NCBI GenBank assembly: GCA_024734555.1
Contig: JANPWX010000653.1
Coordinates: forward strand, 3,056,936-3,120,935
Length of the DNA: 64,000 nucleotides
Direction of reading: 5' to 3'
DNA from: Trochalopteron elliotii
Lineage: Eukaryota > Chordata > Aves > Passeriformes > Leiothrichidae
Positions 48,960 through 61,470 of the stretch are shown here, one piece after another. The position numbers and the translations under genes are program-made. A model generated the notes under the pieces. It was not told where the DNA came from and did no database searches. It was given only the letters and a program-made list of their open reading frames with translations. How positions within the stretch are numbered: the first letter of the stretch is position 1; every line of letters begins with the position of its first letter.

Positions 48960-49440
48960 GGCCCTGGTTTGGTCGGGATATTTCTAAAATATTAAACAAT
49001 CCTTCCTGTAATATAAATAACAGGAGTGTAATTGAATTAATATTGACGAATAGTAATTGCTCCTTGTTCCTCAAGTCTGCCTTTTATTAGTGGGAGGAGT
49101 GGTGGAGGTTATTGTCTCTCAAAAATAAAAAAAAAAATATCCTGAGGCCCGGAGGCACCTTTTCTGCCTTATTATTATTGTAATAATGAGGGCAACTGAT
49201 TTGATCTCTCCTTACACAATACTGCAGCACAGCGATGGCTAAATAAACAGCCAAAGTCCTTTTGTCCCTGTGGGCTGTTTCTCGGTAATTAAAATCAATA
49301 GGATCTTTCTCGGAGGATCTCTTTAACCTCATAGAGCTACACTGTTCTGAGCAGCCAATGTAAAACAAACAAATGAACTCACAGTCCTTGTTGATGGGGA
49401 AAATAAAATACAAGCAACACATTATTTTATTAGGAAAATA
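48960..49440. promoter_or_regulatory. Possible conserved non-coding element, strongest candidate
   Basis: The left part has 'gtgtaattgaattaatattg' and 'acgaatagtaattgctcc', a tight set of homeodomain cores. The middle has 'attattattgtaataatgag' and 'tttctcggtaattaaaatca', with CpGs at 'gcccggaggc', 'cagcgatggc' and 'ttctcggaggat'. A 142-codon minus-strand frame (49087-49515) runs through most of it without a domain; a long stop-free stretch can be a by-product of constrained sequence. The block looks unlike the flanking decayed DNA. Confidence 0.33.
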
Positions 49441-50059
49441 TTGGTTTTGGAGAAGGGTAGTGGAAGAGGCTGTATTTAAACCTTTAGATTTTTTTATTTC
49501 TTTCTCCTTTCCCACTCCCTCCCCCCCTCACACTTTCTTAAAAAAAATACTCTGGCAGCATCCTGTATTCCCAGAGGTCATGTGAGCTAAAACAGTCCAT
49601 TGATCTTCCTTCTTCCAGAAGGGGAATAGGCAACAGAGGAAAAATAAACATTACCCACTTGAGGCTTGTGACGACTCAACTTCTCTGTGCAAGGTGCCGT
49701 GCATTTAAGGTTCAAGAGGGGAATAAGTCAAGGTCCCCAGGATTTCACTGATGCTGGTACACGCAGCTGCATGTAATTATGGACAAGGACAGTGCAGGCT
49801 CTGGGGGCTGGGGTCCCTGGGTACACGCCAATCCCGTGGTAGATATCACTGACACTGCTCCCAGGGTGTTGTGGTGATGACCAGAAAGACATGTGCAACA
49901 GTCAGGAAGAAAAGGATTCACACCACTCCATGGAAGATTTATGAACCCTGACCTGTCTTGAAAGACACAATGGTGCTGAAGACAACACTTCCTTGGGACA
50001 AATCTGCTCAGGGATCTCTTGTCCTGGTACACAGAAAGGTGAACTGAGCTTTGGTCTGA

Positions 50060-50325
50060 CACACTGACAGTCTCTCCTTGTGTTGTCCCTTGTTACCTGG
50101 GAAAGAGACAAACTCCCACCTGCCTGCGTCCTCCTGCCAGGGAATTTTAGAGGGCATTAAGGTCTCCCCTGAGCCTCCTTCCCTCCAGGCTGAGTGCCCC
50201 CAACTCCCACAGCTGCTCCTCATCAGACTTGTGCTCCAGATCCTTCCCCAGCTCTGTTGTCCTCCTCTGGACACACTCCATCACCTCAATATGTGTCTTG
50301 TAGTGAGGGGCCAAAGATGCTCAGG
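50060..50325 (-). mobile_element. CR1 LINE, internal ORF2 piece lacking the 3' tail, minus strand
   Basis: On the plus strand it reads 'gttacctgggaaagaga', 'gtctcccctgagcctcctt' + 'ccctccaggctgag', 'ctgctcctcatcagacttgt' and 'cttgtagtgaggggccaaa', the complement of the CR1 ORF2 stretch that ends in '(R)LRELGLFSLE'. It stops before the usual 3' end, so unlike a normal CR1 insertion it has lost its 3' part. Its 5' break is at nearly the same family position as that of the copy at 55.9 kb. Confidence 0.88.
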
Positions 50326-53300
50326 AATGGGTGGGGAGAGTGAGTCTTGAACTCAGAACACTTTAAAGCAAGGCATTATTAAAAGTACACAAGCAATGTA
50401 GTAAGTGCTACAAGAAAACCTAAGCATGAAGCTGTTCTCATTGGTATCTCTGCTCCAGGATCCAGTCTGACCTGCTGACAACTGTTGTACATGATACAGC
50501 CATGTACAAGTAAATAGGAAAGCTTCCAGTGCCTTTCAGGACACAGTGAAAGGAAAATCCCTCTGTGCCTGGGTTTTAAGCATTGTGACTGTTGGGGCTT
50601 TGACCACCACAATGCTCTGGCTGGGAACAAGGAGGACCTGAGGCATGTGCTACAGATGCCACCATTATGTGACATGTGCCATTCAGGCAGGCCAGGACCC
50701 GCCAATTAGGGTTAACCGGTGTTCAGTATATAAAATCCACTTCCAATTGCTCTTAGACCCAGCAAGCTTTAATCTTATAAACTGGATGTTTTGTGCTCTC
50801 AGGTTTGTGCCTCTGAAAAGCGTAACCTCTGGAATGCTTCAGAAAAGTGGGCCAGCTGTTTTCAAAGGAAAAAAAAACTTGAAAATAAAACACATAGGCA
50901 TTAAACAATCATATGTGGGGAAATCTTTCCTCTGAACAACGGTAACACCTTTATGTGCTGGGCAGTAACTTGCTATTTGCAGGTGAGGTGGTGAAAAGAA
51001 GCCATAACCATGGAGATTTTCAAGTTAAGAGCTGTGAAAAAAAAAAATCTCTGTGTTCACTTGCTCAGTATAGGCTTCCTTAGATTCTACTGGCTCTTGA
51101 ATAAATAATAATAGTTATTAAAAAAAGAGATCCTGTACACAATGAGGCAAACTGCAGACAGGGTTGGGAGAGATCCTGAAACCAGGTGGGAGTGAGCCAC
51201 CAGTACAGGAGGGAGGAGAGAGGGACAGATCCAACAGGCATGAGGCAAACCTAAATTCTCTGTGCCAACAGCAGAGGCAGCAACTGCAGGAGTGCAGTTC
51301 CCAGGGCATGTCCCTCCTGTGAGATGCTCAGCAGGGATGCAGGGGTGTATTATTTTATTCCAAATCCAGTTAGATATCAGTGACCACCCCTGAAATGCCC
51401 ACACTGAACTGCAGAAAATTAACATTTGACAGCACCACAGCAGAATCATCAGCTCTCTCCTGCTCTCCAAAAGCAGGGTCAGGTACAGCTGCACCATTCC
51501 TGGCAGATGGTTATCTGACATTAAATACCTCAAACATCAGAGACCCCAGTACTTCCCTACCCATCATTTCCAGCATTTCACCATCCTTACCCATAAAACA
51601 TTTTCCTAATTTGCAACACTGAATGCAATTTGAGCCCAAAACAGCAGTAGATAATTTCCTGATCTTCTGCAACAAGACCTAATATGCAATAGTTGAAGAC
51701 TATATTAGCACTGTTTAACCCAATGAGAGAATCAAATATACTTTTAGCATTTGAAAATCTAAAGGCTTGTGGTAATTGTATTACTGTGCTTGTATTCTCT
51801 GTCTAGTTGGTCCATCTCTTCCTTGGACCAAAGCCTCCAGCTTGGAGTCCATATTCCAGTGAGGCATTTGGATGTATGTGATGAACTGCTTCTCCCTGTT
51901 GCCTAAAGGCTTTGAAAGGCTGCTCTTCTTGTCCAATTTGAGCATTTCTGACCATCTTCATCCCCCAGGAAGGTGAGAATAGCCTTTCATAAGACACATC
52001 AACACTTAATTCATAAGGATTGCAGAGACATGTTTACTCCTTTGAATTTCTACTAATTTTATCATATCACAGGATCAAGACTCAAAAAGTTGGTTTCAAG
52101 TGAAAGGGATAAGCAACTTTGGTTTTTAGCAACTTATTCAAAAAATCTTCTTTCTTCTGGTTTCTATCTTCTTTATTCCTACTGCTGTGGGCTATGTTAC
52201 AGTTTCATAAAATTTTTCCTGTACTATTGACATTGCTAAAGCTCCTGAATATGGAATAATTTGTGAACATAATATCAAGTTCTTCACCTTTTGTCTACAA
52301 AAGCATGGAAAGGAAGCATTTTTACATATTTCAAAACAAAACAATCAGATACAAAGGAAATTATGTAAAAGCTGATTAAAGATAATGGAACTCTTGTGAA
52401 CAAAATTGCATCTCACCTCCATGCATGTTATAGACAATTATAGGTTAAGTGTGCAGAAAGCTGGTGCTTCTGGTTTCAGTTCAGGGAAACTCTCTTATCG
52501 CTATAATTTGCCTGAGAGAGGAGATGAGCTGAGTTCCAGCTCCTTTTCCATATAAAGGAATTAATTGATTGTGTTTATACTGCGCTGTGCTCAGTAGATG
52601 ATATCGATTCTCTGGTTTGTGGTTCTCAGTTTGAAGACATCAAACTCGGATGAATGCAAACAGCGGGGGGCTGGGTATGAAAAACCACCCAGGGGTTTCA
52701 GCCAAGTAGTTTGGGGTTTGGGAGGATTTTTTGTTTTGGTATAGTGATGGGGTTTTCTAAACAAATAATTACCTAATTAACTACTTGGAGCTAAAAATAT
52801 ATGGATAACTTTGCTAGGTAATAACTCTCTCAGGTGGACCATGCTACCATTTCCTCTCAACTCATACATTCATTTACTGAAAGACAAGGGGAATATTATT
52901 TCTCAAACTGCTCTCAGATTGTGGCACTGCACAGGGGGTGAGAGGAGTTTGGGAGTCACAGCCCCTTTTGTAAATTGTGAGTTTCTGGAGTTGTGTGGCT
53001 ATTCAATTCTCTAAGGCTTTAATTTCATCTAAAGACCCTCACACCTGAAGATGTCTGCCTATCAGGCAGCTGCTATTGTTGATCTTGGTTTATCTCTGTG
53101 TGTCTATTTGAATTAGCTGAACTGGAGAAAAGTGTCAGCGTTAAACGTGAGTGGCAGCTTTGTATTATCTAGTCTGCAATTACAGCAATTGCACCTCTTC
53201 AGATATTAATCAGTTGACTGCATATTTTAAATAAGCAAATTATTTCTCAAGCTCTGTGGCAGCCATGAACCCTGCCCTTTGGTGCTGGAATAATCCACCG

Positions 53301-55935
53301 AGAAACTCAAAGCCAGTGATCACTCCCTAATAATCCATCATGCTCCAAGCTCTACAATGACCATAAAAAAACATGCACAGCCAGCCCCCAAGGCAGGACA
53401 ACTGTAACACCCCATCCAGCACAGCAGCCAATCTGGAAAGTTGTGGCAAAAAATTTACTTTCCCCATTTGGGACATTCATGCATCATTCACTCTGGCTCC
53501 ACTCTGCTCTGCCACTCATGAAGTTATCTGGCCATTTACTGACATTTACTGGCCATCTAACTCATGAGAACAACTTATCTGCCTCTGTACCTATAGATAT
53601 TCAGATACATGCTGATTATTCTACATCTCATGCATGGAGCTTCTACACAGGGCTGGCAGTATCAGACCACCAGAAGAGAAAAAAACAAAATAAAATTAAA
53701 ATACTATTTGCTTGTGCTACTTTGCTCTAAATCCAAAATTACCCCACAGAGAACAAGGCAGATTTAAACTTCTACTGAGTCAGAACTCTCTATGATTTTG
53801 AACTTGCAGCAGCATTTTACATCCACTGCTAAAAAAACTTGCATGTACCTAACCACACAAGGTAGGGGTTTGGACTTTTGAAGAGTTACTCCTGATTTAC
53901 AGCAGTGCAAGTGAGGACTGAGTCCACTAAGCAGAGTTACTCTGTGCAGAGCTATCTCCATATTTACCTACCTCTGTAAGTAGATACATCTTTAAGGACT
54001 GCATTCCTTCAAGAGATACATAAACTCACATGGATATCATGGAGTGAATATCCTCTGTTCCCTGTTCAACCCTGTCTCTCTTATATTTCTTCTTCTAAAT
54101 TACCACTGAGTTGGCAACACTTTAATTTTCAACCTGAATTTGTACAGGACAAGAAATTTCATCCACTAGAGCCTCTCTCCTTAAGCTGCCTTTCACAACC
54201 TCTCATGGCTTTTCAGACTTAATTTTCTGTAGATTGCTTGCCCACTCAATAGGAGAAACTGGAATGCTCACAGCCTGCAGAGCTGGTGCCTGCAAAAAGA
54301 TGTCAGGATTGTTCACTGCAGCCCCTGGATGGAAGCTTAACTGCTAGTGGCTGCTTTTAGCACGTCAATGTGAATTACTTGACTGGCAAAACTAAGCAGC
54401 AATTAAACACCTCACCACTAAGCGGAAATGAGAAATTTACTGTTTGGTCTTCAGATAAGCTAGAGCCTCCTGTGAGCTACTGTTATCAAACCCCAGGGAG
54501 AACCAGTTAGAGTCAGAACAGTCTCAGTCTGTGGCCAAAAGGGGAAATATTTCTAGTGATAAAAATTGATTTCTTTTTCATTCTCCCCTTGTGGTTTTCC
54601 TTGAGTGCTGATAGCAGAGGCCATGAGAAGGGGAAGGCATTGAGATTGCACCTGGAAGCAACTGTGTTGTACTGCTCAGTTTAGTTAAGGACACAGTGGA
54701 TGGGAACAGGACAGGCAAAGCCCTCTCCATGTCAGCAGCCACCTTAACAGGGGACAAAGAAACAAGGGGAAGTCCACTTGCACGCACAGAGGAGGCAACA
54801 AGACAGAAACAGCTCTCCTCATCAGAATCAGCAATCCAAGTCTGATATTTCCCATTGGTCCTTTTCTACTTGTCTGTCAATGTCTAGAACCTCAGTGAAG
54901 ACACTAATATATTGCAGAAAGTGCCAACAACCACTTGATATTACTTCACTTTCTCTTTTCTCCTTCCTGAGTTTTTTCTCTCACTGCTTTTGAACCAAAT
55001 TTTTCTCATTTCTAAACAACTACAAGCAGGCTGCAGGAAAGGAGAAGGAACACCCAGGGGAAAACTGATATCTACTTGTACACCATTTCATGACCCCATC
55101 ATAGTGATGTGGTTCTCTTTCATTGACCTTGATCTTTGACTGATGTTAGAAGTGTAGTTTTCCAGTGTGTCCTCTCAATAAAGACCATTCAAATATTTTT
55201 AGACAGATTTTTTCCCTGGACTACTGTTGATAAGCTGTGCATATCCTCCAATCCACTCACAAAAGAAAAATTTTTAATATCCTGTGTGATGAAGTCTGAT
55301 CATAGAAATGCTTCCTTCCATGGTGATCCCATAAATCCCTCTCCCCAGGCAAGGTCACTTAGGCAGATACTGTTTGGTCTAGGAACGGTTAAAACAAATG
55401 TGATTTATGTGCTGCTTTGTGCTCCTGGATGGTTCACATCTGGCTAGTCCACCAGCAACCACATGACATCTGGACAAACAGCAGCTACTGGGAGGTGCTG
55501 AAGTCATACAGCTGTAACAGAGTAATAGGTGAAGTCTTGTGGGTTGGGAATGTAATTTGTGATGTTTCTCCACCTGCCACTCACGTACACACACTTTATC
55601 TATACTTCATGGGATTTCAAAGGCTGTCTGTCAGACAAGAAAATTAATTAGTCAGTAGGTACTCCTCACAGTCACTTGTGATGAATTTAAAGCTTTGGAG
55701 AACATCAGCTTTAACAGCAGTGCCTGTTTTTCTCAAAGTCTTGATGATAATTGCTCCATGTTTTATTTAACTAGTGATGAGATGAGGCTGAAGTCTATGT
55801 TTCATTTTGCCACTCTTTTATACGAGACTCTACTCCTTCACTTGAAAAAGGGGTAAGTACTTATTTTTCCATAACAAAACCTACATCTACCTATACAGTC
55901 AGAGACTGATCCCACAGAGTGAGTCAGATTCATTT
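50326..55935. other. Single-copy non-coding stretch
   Basis: No gene was recognised. The longest non-repeat frame of the window, 148 codons on the minus strand (51087-51533), lies here and shows no known domain. Possible small regulatory blocks occur around 52480-52640 ('aaaggaattaattgattgtg', 'gatgatatcgattctctgg') and 53090-53260 ('cagatattaatcagttgact'). A possible ancient repeat lies at 53883-53925. Confidence 0.5.
53883..53925 (+). repeat. Possible ancient amniote repeat remnant
   Basis: 'gagttactcctgatttacag' followed by 'cagtgcaagtgaggactgag' resembles a motif I recall as recurrent in turtle, crocodile and bird genomes ('TTACTCCTGATTTACACCGG' then 'TGTAAGTGAGA'). I cannot name the family with confidence. 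It may be the end of an ancient SINE or LINE. Confidence 0.3.
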
Positions 55936-56118
55936 CCCCTCACTACAAGACACACATTGAGGTGCTGGAGCCTGTCCAGAGAAGAGCAGCCAAGCTGGGG
56001 AAGGGTCTGGAGCACAAGTCTGATGAGGAGCAGCTGATGGAGCTGGGAGTGTTTAGCCTGGAGAAAATGAGGCTCAGGGGGAAACTTACCACTCTCTACA
56101 ACTCCATGAGGTTGCACA
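55936..56118 (+). mobile_element. CR1 LINE, internal ORF2 piece lacking the 3' tail, plus strand
   Basis: In sense direction it reads 'cccctcactacaagacacac', 'attgaggtgctggagcctg' + 'tccagagaagagcagcc', 'tctgatgaggagcagctga' and 'gtttagcctggagaaaatga' + 'ggctcagggg', up to 'ctctacaactccatgaggtt', where the match ends. It covers the same part of the family as the 50.1 kb copy, in the opposite orientation, and the two share a stretch of near identity. It also lacks the 3' tail. Confidence 0.9.
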
Positions 56119-57574
56119 ATTTAGCAATTAAACTATAAGTTCTTCAGGTGAATAACAGCTCTTAAGTGGGATTTGCACAGCGACTGGCATAAGAGGGCCT
56201 CATCCCATTCACTCAGATCAACATCAAACAACACCTGGAGCCAGTTTTAAAAGTCAACACTACTCCTCAAAGCCAGAGTTGCACTAGAGAAATGGGCCAT
56301 GACAGCTAATGCATTTCTGGGTAGTTTTAAACCATCTCTGCATGGAATTGTAAATTCTGGGTCTGACAGCCCAAAAATATGACAGATTGGTTTGCATTTA
56401 TTAAGGAATTCACATTCCTTCGTGGTTTTAGGCAGCTGACTTCACTGTGACAACCAGGTGACCAATTTAAAGAAAATTGCTCTAGCATCCAAATCTTTCA
56501 CTAAGTAGGTTCTTAATTTTCACGAACATTGACATCAGTTCCTCGGTTTTACACAAGCTGTGCAGAAAACAGAGACACACCAGGAAATAGGAGTTACCAC
56601 AGGCTCCCTCCAAGATCTCAACACAAATTCTACCACATGAGATTGTGACAATGGGTATTGCCTGTATCCATTTCTCTCTACTGGGAGGGCTTGATGCATC
56701 CAAAATACTTTGGACCATTATTTTAGGATAAGGTAGTTCATGCCCTCCAAGTCCTCTTTTTTCTCCCCTCTAACTGAAAAGAAAGCCAAGGGTGACAAGA
56801 CCAGGCACCTCTGTCTCCTGCTGGACAAAAGAATTCTGTATCATGTATGCAACTACAATGGCCTGAATTTCAAATTTCACACACAAAATATCCTCAGCCC
56901 CATGTCTGAAAACAATAAGTAGTTATAAATTATACCATGTAGCCCAAAAAGTCAGCCAACCATGAAGAAAAGGCAATCCTCCCTCTACAAATAACAGGGC
57001 TGACCTTTTCCACAGCAAGATATAATGTACCATCAATGTTCAACATTTTAAAGTAATATCTGAGCTCTAATAACAGAGTGCCCAGGCCTTGGGCCCATAA
57101 TCCAGAAACACCAAAACCAGAGTTCCTATTCACCAAATCATTCCACAGTATCAGCAACAGCAGCGACTTTTCCAATGATTCAAAGGGCCCATCATGTTTT
57201 CTCCTCCATCAAAGGCACTGAGAACTTGTTGCTTTGTAATAGTCAAGAATATCTAGGTCCAAATCCCAGCTGAATTCCTGACCTTATTCAACTCAGAAGC
57301 TGATTTCTACTTTTGCAATGGAAAAACAGGTTGAGGACAAAAAACATCAAAACTGAAGAATACTAGATTCTTCATCTAAGTGTACATTTCTTTGTCATAA
57401 AAAACAAAGGTTTCCTGTCCCATAAGCTCTTCTACTGCCTTCATGCACAGTCAGTGATCTTGCCTGTGTTTGACTCCCCATAGCTTGGCCAGTCCACACC
57501 ACAGTTACATGTTCAGGAAAGGGACATCCGCTTTTTACACGTATGGCTGGTAACTCCTCTGTGCATAGAGATTT

Positions 57575-57591
57575 AAAAAAAAAAAAAAAAA
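57575..57591 (+). repeat. Poly-A run, 17 nt
   Basis: Seventeen A in a row after 'gagattt'. It does not follow a polyadenylation signal or recognisable gene copy. Confidence 0.9.
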
Positions 57592-60483
57592 GGCTTCAGT
57601 GTTCATTTGGCTACAAGCACTGTTTTGCATTCTGCACTCTGGAGTCAGAGTATGTGGTGACCCAGCCCAAAGCAGCTAGCCCAGGAACAACTCTGTGTGT
57701 TTCACTAACCATATTGGCATTATTGCAATGTTTCATGTGCCTAAGGCATTCTTGGAAGTCAGGACTAAGGTTCTGTGAAGTCTGTTTGAGTGGAAGTCAC
57801 AAACACAGCACTTCTGTGTTACTAAAAATGTTTGAGTCAGAACTGCCACCAGTGTCAAACACTGAGATTACAGGTGAAATTGGTGAAGGTTTCCTCTTCC
57901 TCCTCATGTTGCATTAGCTCTTGTGAGACCTACAATTTATCTCTCTTAGCCATTCTTTGTACCCCCTTTTAGCATCTTACCTGCACAAAAGAAAAAACAC
58001 CCCAGAACAAAACACAACCAAGTCCAGGTCTGCCCCCAGCCCTGCATGGCATCTGCACAGGCATCCACTGGGATCAGTGCTCTGGAGCCAGTGGGATTTT
58101 TTTCCCTTTGTGCCCAAACAATTTAGAGAAAAGGGAAGAAGAGCTTTTCCGTGCAGCAGGTTCTCACAATCAGATTTTTTTCAGGATATTCTGGGATGGC
58201 AGGATGGCTCTCCTCCCCCCTCTCAGCAAGTCAGTCAACCTGGAAAGAAGTGGGATGGGAAACTCAACTCCTGATTTAAAATCATTTCAGGTTGAGGTTT
58301 TGCCAGAGGAATCGCAGCTGTGACATGCCCACCACTCTAACCATGGTGAATGAATCTGGCCATGAATCGTTAAGCTCCCCAAGCATCCACTGCTCTCAGC
58401 CTGCTACTAATCACTCAAAAATCTGGCTCTCCGGTCTATTTGTTGTAAGAAATTGCTCCAATTCAAAAGGATGATCTGGAAGTTTAATATTAATCAAAAC
58501 AGGGCACGTACCAGCAGAGATGTAGTTTAAGCCTAAGTGCGAGATAAAAGAAAATAATTGTGTTCACCAGATTCTACACTGACACAAGAAAAATGTCTCC
58601 CCAACATCGAGGCAAAGCAGAGGCATCCACCAGCCACCTCTTCCCAGCCACTGTGGGGCTACAGCACATGCAGAAGTGGAGTTTGATGTATTTTTTCTGT
58701 CCAAGAGGGTTGCTGGTCCAGCCAAAGCACAAGTGAGCTGCGAAAAAATTTCCATTCAGGGGCACCTTACTTGGCTGCCGATGCTGGATTTGTCATCTAA
58801 GCCGTTATCCAGGCTGCAGTGAGAAGTGGGAATTTGGGGGCCATAATTCATTTCATCCTAAGGGAGCTGTCCAGAGAAGATTAAATGAAACATCATTAGA
58901 ACTGGTATTAGGAATGACACCTGGCTGTGGAACTCACAGCAGGAGTGGGGCAGTAGGAGCACCGTGGAGCTCACCAGGGCTGAGACGAGTTTGAAACAGC
59001 TTAATTTAAAGGCTGGCAATATCTGAGCAGCTCCTTCCTTTGGAAGCCCAGTCCTTGTTTCCAGACAAACCTGTTCAGCCCATTTCTAATTAATTAAGTT
59101 CTGCTTTAAAACCAGTAGCAATATGGCTGCACTCTGCAATTGTCCTCCAGTGTCAAAAAAATGATACATGTGTTAATATCCTGCACATTTTAGGCTCTGA
59201 GAAGCAAACTGACCCTGTGGAACAGTCATTAGTTGTTTTTTAATTAACTGCTCCACAGTTTCTCACAGATCTTGCAACAACTTGCAGAAATGGGGAAGCA
59301 AAGCTGCTCAGCAATAAACGGCAGCAGTTGTGCTCATATGCCAGAACAACTTTCATTCCCATGGACGTTTGTCACAAGGCTGTCTCCCTTTTACCAGTAC
59401 CAAATCTACATCAAATGGAGTTTTTAAAACAATGTAATGAGAGTACTCACCATTAAACTCCCATCTTCATTAGTATCTCATTTAACTGCTGAATTTATAT
59501 CCCAAAGCATCTTTAATTTATTGATTGTTTCTAGCAGGGTTTTTCTCCCGCTTTATTTTTCTTTCTATTTGGCATCAATTAGTGGAATCTGGGCAATGAT
59601 TTGGATTCAGGTTTTGACGTGGCGGGTTAAAGATGTTCAAATGATTTTACTAAGCTGACACCAGTGATCTCATAGACAAAATTTCAAAACTGAAGTCTCC
59701 ACCAAGACACAGCCACCCTTGTCCGGACCATTCAAATGCACTAAGCAAGGAAGAACCTATCCCCTCTCTCCTGCCCCAGGAATTGGATGGAGTTGATCAG
59801 CCTTGCATTACAGAATAAAACACTTGAATGACACTGAAAAACCATTGCAAGTTCCTTTTTACATTTCTTAATGTCTAATACAAGAAATCTGGAAAGAAAA
59901 AGATGCACAGAGGAAGGAGATGACCTTTCAGACCCCCTCTAGTACCAGGAATGGAGATCAGGACAACACCTACAGCATCCATCCCCTCTGCAAGCTCACA
60001 ATGCAGTTTTCCCATCTGCTGAGGCTGCTGATGGAACATGGATACACAGCCTCAGAAAGGGAGGCACAGATAGAGCTCTAAGGAGTTCTAGAAATTCCTG
60101 GGTAGGTGTAGTGACCATCAAGACCTCATTTGGCCACAGCCCCAGGAAAGGGCTCGACCAAAATCATTACACAATGCCCTCTTTTCTCCAGGAACTAAAT
60201 GGCAAAGGAAGTGAATTCTTTCAAGAAGGAAAGGAGGCAACATTTTGAAAGTGAGACATAGAAAGCCTGGAAAGAGTATGAGATCAGTTAGGACCTTCTA
60301 ATGACTGATCTAATCCCCAAACCTCAAGGGCTCCTATCTTCTCAGCTAACTTACTGTTCTCTTCCAGCAGCTGATCGTATGGGACAAATCTTGCTGAACG
60401 GCCTTATCCCAGAGCTAAACTTACAGTGTCCCTGGTCACACGGTCTCTTTCTGATGGACTGGAGTGAACAGCAATACCAGGGG

Positions 60484-60509
60484 AAAAAAAAAAAAAAAAA
60501 AAAAAAAAA
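60484..60509 (+). repeat. Poly-A run, 26 nt
   Basis: Twenty-six A in a row between GGGG and GG. It is the longest homopolymer in the window. No AATAAA signal stands 10-30 bases before it and no known transcript is recognised upstream, so a processed pseudogene is not supported. The length may be subject to sequencing error. Confidence 0.92.
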
Positions 60510-61470
60510 GGTAAGACAAACTTCTCAAGGAAAGCACTTCACTGAAACCTCAATTACATCATAATATATGCGGCTTGAACAACTTCTCTTTCTTTGATGT
60601 AGTCTCCTATCTAACACCAGTCTTTCCCCTTTCCCTCCGTGGAGGAGGGGAAAAATGGATCACCCCCATCACTTCAAACCTGCTTCATTAGAGCCTGCAG
60701 ATGTTACCAGTTTCTTCCTGACCACCAGTTCAGACCCTGCTGGAAATGTGGCAAATAACTCTGGTAACACCCTTAATTACAGCCTCCTGGCAATGTCTTC
60801 TGCAGTGCTGTCAGAAGGGAGCTGCCCTGGATGCAGGAAGCATCACTCAGGGTAAATGTGCTGCCTGTTTAAAACAGGAGGTTGCTCTGAGTCAGAAAAT
60901 AAGTGGGGAAAAATCAATTCCAAAATTGAGACCATTCACCAGCATCACTTGGAAGGTCTAATAATAGGGCAGTACTTGGACCTGCCCTTATGTGAATCAA
61001 TTCTTAACCTCTGTCCTGGAAGAGGAGGCTGTGGTCCATCCCCATTACCTCGGGAAGTCACATGTTCTCACTCTGGCACAAAACTCAGCACCCACTCAGC
61101 ACCCACAACCACACCTTCACTTGTTGTACTTTTGCTTCAGCAAACCTCCCTGGAGCTGTGCAGGGACAGAGACAGGTGTTTATCAACAGTGAAACACACA
61201 AACCCAATCCCAGTGTGGATGTGAGCAGCTGTGCAGCCATGCCCATATCACACAATGGAGAAACACACACCCACAGGGAGGATGAAATTTCCATATTCCA
61301 TCTTCCCTTCTTCCCCCATTGCCCCCACATTGCTCCCTGAGAGGCATTTGGCAGAGGCATCACTTGTATTACTTTGGTCTGATTTTGGCCCCAGACAAGT
61401 TGCAGCCCTGCAGCACCCAGTGGTTGAGAAGCAAGGAGAATCTGTCTCCAACAGCTTTCATGTACCATGT

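Larger units (their letters stand above)
43456..50059. other. Single-copy stretch, densest in enhancer-like blocks
   Basis: No gene or interspersed repeat was recognised. Two blocks (44530-45060 and 48960-49440) have an enhancer-like make-up. The longest frames, 121 codons at 46981-47346 and 142 codons at 49087-49515 (both minus), have no recognised domain, and the second lies inside one of those blocks. Confidence 0.5.
56119..61470. other. Single-copy non-coding stretch with two poly-A runs
   Basis: No gene was recognised. Possible regulatory texture occurs at 58770-59120 ('gctgccgatgctggattt', 'gggccataattcatttcatc') and 59430-59660. Poly-A runs at 57575-57591 and 60484-60509 have no identifiable retrocopy upstream. 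A tandem 11-mer (ACTCAGCACCC, twice) is at 61083-61104. Confidence 0.5.

Noticed and set aside
49087..49515. 142-codon minus-strand open frame as a gene
   Set aside because: Low-complexity ends (poly-Asn, Phe-rich), no domain. The DNA looks more like a non-coding element.
50078..50350. Plus-strand frame rich in Leu, Pro and Cys
   Set aside because: It is the antisense reading of a minus-strand CR1 ORF2 piece.
51087..51533. 148-codon minus-strand open frame
   Set aside because: No known domain, and it overlaps other frames. With stops at roughly one codon in 18, one or two frames of this length are expected by chance in both strands of 64 kb.
60301..60564. Processed pseudogene ending in poly-A (26 A)
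   Set aside because: No polyadenylation signal in the right place, no recognised coding similarity and no flanking duplication. CR1 machinery rarely makes retrocopies in birds.
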